The notes beneath the pieces were generated by a model. It had not been told where the DNA came from. It was given only the letters and a program-made list of their open reading frames with translations, and did not search any database. Source: a bacterium (GTDB taxonomy: Bacteria > Chloroflexota > Dormibacteria > UBA8260 > Bog-877). Taken from it: 10,147 nucleotides of DNA. Of the stretch, positions 5,516 through 10,147 are shown piece after piece. The position numbers and the translations under genes are program-made. Every line of letters begins with the position of its first letter. Positions within the stretch are counted from its first letter, which is position 1. The stretch covers positions 1 through 10,147 of the forward strand of contig JAKAVU010000081.1 in assembly GCA_021817185.1 (NCBI GenBank), in the 5' to 3' direction.

Positions 5516-6378
5516 TCCTGATCCTGATCAGCCTGCTCGGGATGGGGCTGTTCCTCTGGCCGTTCTCGGGGCTGGGGCTCCCCACCAGCACCCCGGCACT
5601 GGTGATCGCGCTCGGCACCGCCCTGGGGCTGCTGGTCTTCGAGATCGGGACGCGCCGGATGGACGCTCGCTCGTTCGCCCTGCTGGCCGCTTTGAGCGCG
5701 ACCGACGCCGCTCTGCGCGCGGCCCTGGTTACCGGCATCGGGGGCTTCAGCCCCATCTTCCTGCTGGTGCTCTGCGGCGGCTACGCCCTGGGGCCGAGCT
5801 TCGGGTTTCTGGTCGGCGCGGGCTCCCTGCTCACCTCGGCCCTGGTCACCGGGGGGCTGGGGCCATGGGTCCCGTACCAGCTCTTTGCGGTGGGATGGGT
5901 GGGAACTCTGGCGGGAGTGGCCGGGAGCTGGCGGCGGCACCGGCCACCCGGCCGTCTGGATGTCGCGTTGCTGGCGGTGGTGGGGTTGGCGACCGGCTTC
6001 GGCTTTGGCGCGGTGATGGACATCTGGAACTGGACCTTCTACGCGGGCTCCGGCCAGCTGGGATGGACCCCCCAGCTGGCGCCGCTGACAGCGGTGGGGA
6101 GGTTCGCCCGTTACTACCTGTTGACCTCGTTGGGATACGACTCATTTCGAGCGGTCGGCAACGCGCTCATGGTGACGCTGTTCGGCCTGCCGATTCTGGT
6201 CGGGCTGCAAAGAGTGGGACGGCGGCTGCGACTCAACTGGCCAGATCCCTCGGACGCTGCGGCTTCAGCGCTCCCGCCTCACCACCAGGCTGTTCGCGAC
6301 CTTGTCGTGCCAGGCCTGGTGGCGGGGGTCGACAGCCGCCCACCCGAACCCGACCAGGCAGGACGCCAGGTCCAATAG
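5512..6378 (+). CDS. cbrT: ECF transporter S component, CbrT-like (vitamin B12)
   Basis: This encodes 288 residues of membrane protein, probably the substrate-binding subunit that carries cobalamin into the cell. After two N-terminal helices it shows the pattern of CbrT-type S components: GFSPIFLLVLCGGYALGP, a GFLVGAGSLLTSALVTGGLGPWVPYQLFAVGWVGTLAG-like block (given here by its key parts GFLVG, GLGPW and Q-FAVGW), and a conserved C-terminal helix ending near Trp243. The riboswitch and the lipoprotein neighbour favour B12 over other vitamins. The ATG overlaps the ATPase stop (ATGA). Residues 244-288 are polar, Pro-rich and unlike the family. They are read through the antisense of the convergent RDD gene (114-base overlap), as if the original stop near 6241 had been lost. 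The gene symbol rests on family resemblance and context. Confidence 0.8.
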   Translation: MILILISLLGMGLFLWPFSGLGLPTSTPALVIALGTALGLLVFEIGTRRMDARSFALLAALSATDAALRAALVTGIGGFSPIFLLVLCGGYALGPSFGFLVGAGSLLTSALVTGGLGPWVPYQLFAVGWVGTLAGVAGSWRRHRPPGRLDVALLAVVGLATGFGFGAVMDIWNWTFYAGSGQLGWTPQLAPLTAVGRFARYYLLTSLGYDSFRAVGNALMVTLFGLPILVGLQRVGRRLRLNWPDPSDAAASALPPHHQAVRDLVVPGLVAGVDSRPPEPDQAGRQVQ

Positions 6379-6957
6379 GTATCCGCAGGCGCGGATGAAG
6401 CTGCGCCGGAAGCCCAACCTGCCGCCATCCTCGGCCCGCACGACCCGGACGCCCACCAACCACATCCCCGGAGTCCGCGCCAGTGTTCCCCAAAAGACGG
6501 TGAAGTACAGCGGAGGGACCAAAGCTGTGAGGAGGGCCAGATGCGCCGCGCCGGCGGCGGGCCCCAGACCGGCGACCAGCGCCCCGGCGATGAGGCAATC
6601 CACCCAGAGCCCGCCGGCCCGGGGCCAGAAGCCTGCGTAGGTGTACCCGGGCAGGGGGCTGCGGCGCCGCCCCGAAAGCAAGACCTCCCAGGGATTCTCG
6701 GGGCCACTGGTTCGGGCGGGTAGATCGGCCAGCACCGCCCGGAGCTCGCCCATGGTCACGGCCTCGTACACCGAGTCGGTCCGCTCGCGCAACTCGTCCA
6801 CGGTCAGGCGACCCGCAGCGTGGTGTTCGGCCAGCTGCTCCGCGGCGAGCTCCCGATCCTGGTCCGACGCCCTCATCGACGCCGTCGACCGCCGTCCGAA
6901 CTGGAAGCCGAACTGCATGGGAGGAGGCGGCTGCGGGGACTGGGCGGCCACCCTCAC
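6265..6957 (-). CDS. DUF1707 and RDD domain membrane protein
   Basis: This encodes 230 residues of unknown biochemical role. Residues 28-80 form a DUF1707 domain (starting MRASDQDRELAAEQL; an Arg-Ala-Ser-Asp helix-rich module common in Actinomycetota). Residues 107-227 form an RDD membrane domain with its usual pattern: AGFWPRAGGLWVDCLI, then PPLYFTVFWGTLARTPGMWLVGVRVV, then a tail with AWHDKVANSLVV. The GTG start is chosen because it overlaps the stop of the acetyltransferase upstream (GTGA, 6957-6954), implying coupled translation. ATG codons at 6918 and 6876 lack ribosome binding sites, although 6876 begins exactly at the DUF1707 domain. A Gln/Pro/Phe-rich leader (about 5-20) precedes the domain. 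Its 3' end overlaps the S-component gene tail to tail. Confidence 0.88.
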   Translation of the reverse strand: MRVAAQSPQPPPPMQFGFQFGRRSTASMRASDQDRELAAEQLAEHHAAGRLTVDELRERTDSVYEAVTMGELRAVLADLPARTSGPENPWEVLLSGRRRSPLPGYTYAGFWPRAGGLWVDCLIAGALVAGLGPAAGAAHLALLTALVPPLYFTVFWGTLARTPGMWLVGVRVVRAEDGGRLGFRRSFIRACGYLLDLASCLVGFGWAAVDPRHQAWHDKVANSLVVRRER

Positions 6958-7523
6958 GTTTCCCCAGCCGCGGCCTGGCGGCTCAGCTCCCAGTCCCTGG
7001 CCAGAAGTCCCATGTAGAGCAGGTCCGTGCGCTGCCCGTCGCGCAGGACCCGTTCGCGGAGTCGTCCCTCCTCGATGAACCCCAGGCTGCGATAGAGGGC
7101 GATGGCGGGCTGGTTGTCGGCGATCACGTCCAGACTCACGCGGTGCAGGCCCAGCTCGTGGAAGGCGTACCGCAGCACCAGTCCCATGGCCTCGGTGCCG
7201 AAGCCGCGGCCGCGCTCCGCCGGGTCGCCCAGACCGATGGCGACCCAGCCGTGCCGGTTGGGCCACTCGATGCCAACCACGGCCACGAATCCGAGCAGGC
7301 GGTCGTCATCGAGGGCGCGGATGCGAAACTCAAAGTTGTTGGGATCCTCACCATGCGCCTCGTCACGATCACGGAAGTGGTCGGGAGCCAGCGGGCGAGG
7401 CGCGTCGGTGTCGGCGAGGCGGCGGTACTGGGCATCCTCGCTCCATCGCGACAAGGTCTCCGCATCCTCCGCTCGCGGCGCACAGAGCCTGACCCGGGAG
7501 CCTCGGAACAGATCGGGTGACAT
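6954..7523 (-). CDS. GNAT family N-acetyltransferase (RimJ/RimL-like)
   Basis: This encodes 189 residues of acetyl-CoA-dependent N-acetyltransferase. The N-terminal strand VRLCAPRAEDAETLSRW is typical of the RimJ/RimL/SpeG branch of GNAT (Acetyltransf_3 type). The acetyl-CoA pyrophosphate loop reads ERGRGFGTEAM (residues 103-113), and DNQPAIALYRSLGF (136-149) is the conserved last motif. Substrate could be a protein N-terminus, a polyamine or a small toxic amine; the sequence does not decide. The ATG at 7523 has AGGAG seven bases upstream (7535-7531 on the minus strand). The gene is divergent from the MFS_3 exporter, with 43 bases between the starts, and is coupled to the RDD gene downstream. 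Confidence 0.9.
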   Translation of the reverse strand: MSPDLFRGSRVRLCAPRAEDAETLSRWSEDAQYRRLADTDAPRPLAPDHFRDRDEAHGEDPNNFEFRIRALDDDRLLGFVAVVGIEWPNRHGWVAIGLGDPAERGRGFGTEAMGLVLRYAFHELGLHRVSLDVIADNQPAIALYRSLGFIEEGRLRERVLRDGQRTDLLYMGLLARDWELSRQAAAGET

Positions 7524-7566
7524 CGGACCTCTCCTGGTGGAGTTCGGCAGAAGTTAGGAGGCGAGT
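7524..7566. promoter_or_regulatory. 43-base divergent intergenic region holding both ribosome binding sites
   Basis: The minus-strand Shine-Dalgarno (AGGAGAGG, complement of 7528-7535) serves the GNAT gene and the plus-strand AGGAGG (7556-7561) serves the exporter. After subtracting both sites about 20 bases remain, too little for two full promoters, so promoters must overlap the opposing genes' 5' ends or lie face to face. The two sites also include the complementary pair CTCCT (7531-7535) and AGGAG (7556-7560). Confidence 0.5.
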
Positions 7567-8892
7567 ATGCCAGAGGACCCGGGGAGACCCCGAGAAACCA
7601 GCCGCGAGCTGGCGGGTTCTGAGCCCCGGCTCCTGACCGAGGCGCCCGCCGCGCCCCAACCTCCCAGCCCCCGGGAGGGCGCCGCCCTCAGACACCTGCC
7701 AGAGGCGCTGAGCCTGCCCTTGTTCCGACGCTACCTTCTGGGTTTGGGGCCACTTTCCTTGGGAACCTGGATGCAGCTGGTCGCCTTGGGCTACCTGACC
7801 CTGCAGGTGACGGGCTCGGTGGCGGCGGTGGGCCTGGTGGGGGCGGCCGATGGGATTCCCGCAGTTTTGCTCTCGGTTCCCGCCGGAGCAGTAGGCGATC
7901 GCTGGCCGCGCCGGCTGGTCCTGGTGGTCGCCACGTCGGCCTTGGGCCTGACCTCGCTGGGGTTGGCGCTTGCGGCCGGCCTCGGCCGAGCATCGCTGCC
8001 GGTGCTGGTCGGAGCCGCCGTCTGCTTCGGGGCCGCCGACTCGTTCAACGCGCCGAGCCGCCAAGCCCTGATTGCCGACCTGGTCCCTCGCAACCAGCTG
8101 GTGGGCGCGGCCACCCTGACCAGCAGCGTGGGCAGCGCCGCCAGGATCGTGGGCCCGGCGGTGGCCGGGCTGCTGCTGGGCACCCTGGGCGCGGCCAGCT
8201 GCTTTCTGGCCATGGCCGCGAGCGTCGTCCCCCTGCTGGCGGTCCTCAGTCACGGCCACTGGCCGAGTGCCCGGGCCAACTCCTCCGAGATGGGCGCGCT
8301 GGGCCGAGTGCTCGAGGGCCTGAGATGGAGTCGATCGGATCCCTTGGTTAGGTCCGTCCTTCTGGGCAGCTTGACCCTGGGCGCCTTGGGAATCGGCTAC
8401 ATGCCGTACCTGCCTGTGTTCGCCCGCGATCAACTGCACGGAGGCGGCCAGGTGCTGGGACTCATGTACAGCGTCGGCGGAATCGGAGCGCTGGGCGGCG
8501 GAGTTGTGCTGAGCCTGTTCAGCCGCCGGCTTCGCCGGTGGTGGCTGCTGCTGGCCGCAGCTCCTCTGTACGCGAGCGCCCTCTTCGGGCTCACCAGAGC
8601 CCCCACCCTGGTGCTGGCAATCCCCTGTCTGGCGGGGATCAGCCTCGGCTTCATGGCTGCCAACACCGCGATGCTGACCAGTCTCCAGGCGGCCGCGCCG
8701 GCGGAGATGCGCGCTCGGGTCATGTCGCTCTACAGCCTCGCCTACGCCGGCGGCGGCCCGCTGGGAACCCTCCTGTACGCGGGGCTGAGCAGGATCGTTC
8801 CCCTGTTCTCGGCGATCGCGGGGGGAGCCGTGGCGGTGGGACTGGTCCTGTTCTGGACCGCAACGCGCTCCGCCATGCGCTCGCTCGCGTGA
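7567..8892 (+). CDS. MFS transporter, MFS_3/EntS-like exporter
   Basis: This encodes 441 residues of major facilitator protein, most like the EntS (enterobactin exporter)/MFS_3 branch. Residues 1-43 are a Pro/Arg/Glu-rich cytosolic tail. The first helix begins near LFRRYLLGLGPLSLGTWMQ (52-70), the characteristic start of this branch, followed by motif A GAVGDRWPRRLVLV (107-120). The block CFGAADSFNAPSRQALIADLV, which follows helix 4, is also a hallmark of the family. It is likely a proton-driven exporter of a small molecule such as a siderophore, macrolide or other drug; the substrate is inferred only from family. The ATG has AGGAGG at 7556-7561, five bases upstream. The stop overlaps a GTG of the Eis-like gene (GTGA), so the two are probably co-expressed. 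Confidence 0.92.
   Translation: MPEDPGRPRETSRELAGSEPRLLTEAPAAPQPPSPREGAALRHLPEALSLPLFRRYLLGLGPLSLGTWMQLVALGYLTLQVTGSVAAVGLVGAADGIPAVLLSVPAGAVGDRWPRRLVLVVATSALGLTSLGLALAAGLGRASLPVLVGAAVCFGAADSFNAPSRQALIADLVPRNQLVGAATLTSSVGSAARIVGPAVAGLLLGTLGAASCFLAMAASVVPLLAVLSHGHWPSARANSSEMGALGRVLEGLRWSRSDPLVRSVLLGSLTLGALGIGYMPYLPVFARDQLHGGGQVLGLMYSVGGIGALGGGVVLSLFSRRLRRWWLLLAAAPLYASALFGLTRAPTLVLAIPCLAGISLGFMAANTAMLTSLQAAAPAEMRARVMSLYSLAYAGGGPLGTLLYAGLSRIVPLFSAIAGGAVAVGLVLFWTATRSAMRSLA
8889..8892 (+). other. GTGA overlap of exporter stop and possible Eis start
   Basis: TGA (8890-8892) ends the exporter and GTG (8889-8891) is in frame with the Eis-like gene. With no ribosome binding site visible, termination-coupled reinitiation is the likely way the second gene is translated, either here or at GTG 8916. 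Confidence 0.5.
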
Positions 8893-8915
8893 CCGGACTG
8901 CATATCCTCTTATCC

Positions 8916-10142
8916 GTGACTCTGGAGTTCCGGCCCATCGGCAGAGAGGAGCTGCGGCAGTTTGCCACAGTCAACTTTACCGCCTTTGGCGAAGCCCTCG
9001 ACAGCTGGCATGAGGGCTGGTTCGATAGTCATTTCGAGGGCTCGGCAACCATGGCGGCCTTCGATGCCGGGGTCCTGGTGGGCAGCTCGATGATGATGCC
9101 GATCACGGTGTCGGTACCGGGCGGGGCCGTGCCCGCAGCCGGAGTGACCGCGGTCGGCGTCTTACCCACGCACCGCCGGCGCGGCATCATGCGGGGGATG
9201 ATGACGCGCCTGCTGGAAGAGGCGCGCTCGCGACAACTGCCGCTCGCGGTCCTCTGGGCGAGCGAGGGGGGAATCTACTCCAGGTTTGGGTTCGGCCCAG
9301 CGGCGCGGTCCGTGGGCATCGAGCTGCAGCACCCCAAGGCGGCCCTGCTCCCCCACCCCAGTACCGGCCGCCTGCGACTGGTTTCCCTGGAGGAGGCGCG
9401 GCAGATCTTTCCTCCGGTGCACGCCCGAGTCGTGAGCCAGAGGCCGGCCATGGTCGCGCGGGATGCGGTTGGCTGGCGCTACGCCCTCTCGGAGGAGGAT
9501 CCCCACCTGCCCCCCGGGGAGGCCCACCTCTTCGCGGTGGTGCATGAGACGGACTCCGGCCCTGATGGCTATCTCGTCTACCGAATCAAGTCGGAATGGA
9601 CCCCCAGGGGCCCGGAGAACACCCTGGTGGTGGTCGAGATGGTGGCGGCGGATCCGACGGCCACCGCGGAACTCTGGCGGTACTGCACCGAGGTGGACTT
9701 GGTGCGGCGGATTCAGGCCACCGGACGGGGCGCCAGGCCGGTGGACGACCCCATCTGGTGGCTGCTGGCCGACCCTCAGGCAGTGGTCGGAACCCTGATG
9801 ACCACCCTGTGGGCGCGGGTCGTGGACGTGCCCGGGCTGCTTAGGATGCGCCGATATCGGCAGGATGGAGCCGTGACCCTGGAGCTCGGTGGCTCTCCCG
9901 ATCAGGAACGGGCGCGGTTCCGGCTCGAGGTCGAGGGTGGAGTGGGCCGCTGTCGACCCACCGACGAGCCCGCGGATGTCCGCCTGGAGTGGGCGGGGCT
10001 GGGCTCACTGTGTCTCGGCATGCCATGCCTCTCCCAGCTGGTGGCGGCAGGCCGGGCCACCACCACCTCGGAGGCGATGACCCGACGCCTCGATGCGATC
10101 ATGGGCTGGGAGCCGGCTCCCTGGTGCTTCGAGGACATATGA
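8916..10142 (+). CDS. eis: Eis-family GNAT N-acetyltransferase
   Basis: This encodes 408 residues, matching the usual 400-410 of Eis proteins. These carry a GNAT domain, a second degenerate GNAT region and a C-terminal sterol-carrier-like domain, and acetylate amines such as aminoglycosides, polyamines or lysines. The acetyl-CoA motif is VGVLPTHRRRGIMRGMM (from Val80), and WASEGGIYSRFGFG holds Tyr121 at the position of the catalytic tyrosine of mycobacterial Eis. The second part contains the typical WRYALSEEDPH and the ending TTSEAMTRRLDAIMGW. The C-terminus (CFEDI) is close to where the family uses the terminal carboxylate in catalysis. Two GTG starts are possible: 8916 (MTLEFRPI, fitting the family) and 8889 (nine more residues, overlapping the exporter stop as GTGA). 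Neither has a Shine-Dalgarno. The symbol reflects family, not proven function. Confidence 0.9.
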   Translation: MTLEFRPIGREELRQFATVNFTAFGEALDSWHEGWFDSHFEGSATMAAFDAGVLVGSSMMMPITVSVPGGAVPAAGVTAVGVLPTHRRRGIMRGMMTRLLEEARSRQLPLAVLWASEGGIYSRFGFGPAARSVGIELQHPKAALLPHPSTGRLRLVSLEEARQIFPPVHARVVSQRPAMVARDAVGWRYALSEEDPHLPPGEAHLFAVVHETDSGPDGYLVYRIKSEWTPRGPENTLVVVEMVAADPTATAELWRYCTEVDLVRRIQATGRGARPVDDPIWWLLADPQAVVGTLMTTLWARVVDVPGLLRMRRYRQDGAVTLELGGSPDQERARFRLEVEGGVGRCRPTDEPADVRLEWAGLGSLCLGMPCLSQLVAAGRATTTSEAMTRRLDAIMGWEPAPWCFEDI

Positions 10143-10147
10143 GCTCC

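Noticed and set aside
1..10147. CRISPR arrays, insertion sequences, integrase or attachment sites, rRNA
   Set aside because: No direct-repeat/spacer pattern, transposase or integrase protein, terminal repeats or rRNA sequence was seen in the window.

Overview
The window is high-GC bacterial DNA with dense, mostly co-directional genes, many 4-base ATGA/GTGA overlaps and frequent GTG starts. The DUF1707-RDD membrane protein, the Eis-type acetyltransferase and the B12-riboswitch ECF transporter suggest a Gram-positive-type (monoderm) lineage such as Actinomycetota or a GC-rich Chloroflexota/Dormibacterota relative. This placement is an inference: the window has no rRNA or marker gene.

Layout. 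(1) 130-534 is a small membrane protein of unknown function. (2) 535-877 has no convincing gene but holds a run of inverted repeats. (3) 977-2173 (perhaps really from 878, with an ACG start) is an MFS efflux-type transporter. (4) 2174-2582 has no gene but can fold into a cloverleaf-like structure at 2362-2447. (5) 2583-6378 is the centrepiece: a cobalamin riboswitch followed by four tightly packed genes. They encode a lipoprotein with a transcobalamin-like DUF4430 domain, an ECF T component, a fused double-ATPase EcfA-A' protein and a CbrT-like membrane S component. (6) 6265-7523, on the minus strand, is a translationally coupled pair: a RimJ/RimL-like GNAT acetyltransferase, then a DUF1707-RDD membrane protein. 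Its tail overlaps the end of the S-component gene by 114 bases. (7) 7567-10142, on the plus strand, is a second coupled pair: an MFS_3/EntS-like exporter, then an Eis-family N-acetyltransferase.

How the genes work together. The riboswitch-led operon reads as a complete, self-contained vitamin B12 uptake system. The lipoprotein would capture corrinoid at the cell surface, the S component would bind and carry it, T would couple the machinery, and the fused ATPase would power transport. The riboswitch would shut translation when B12 is plentiful, and the sequence after the aptamer can form a clear Shine-Dalgarno-sequestering stem. The most interesting points are the transcobalamin-like lipoprotein as a B12 capture partner of an ECF transporter, the missing H-loop histidine in the second ATPase domain, and the possible mutually exclusive stems of the riboswitch expression platform. 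The exporter-plus-Eis pair resembles a detoxification or resistance module, but its substrate cannot be read from sequence.
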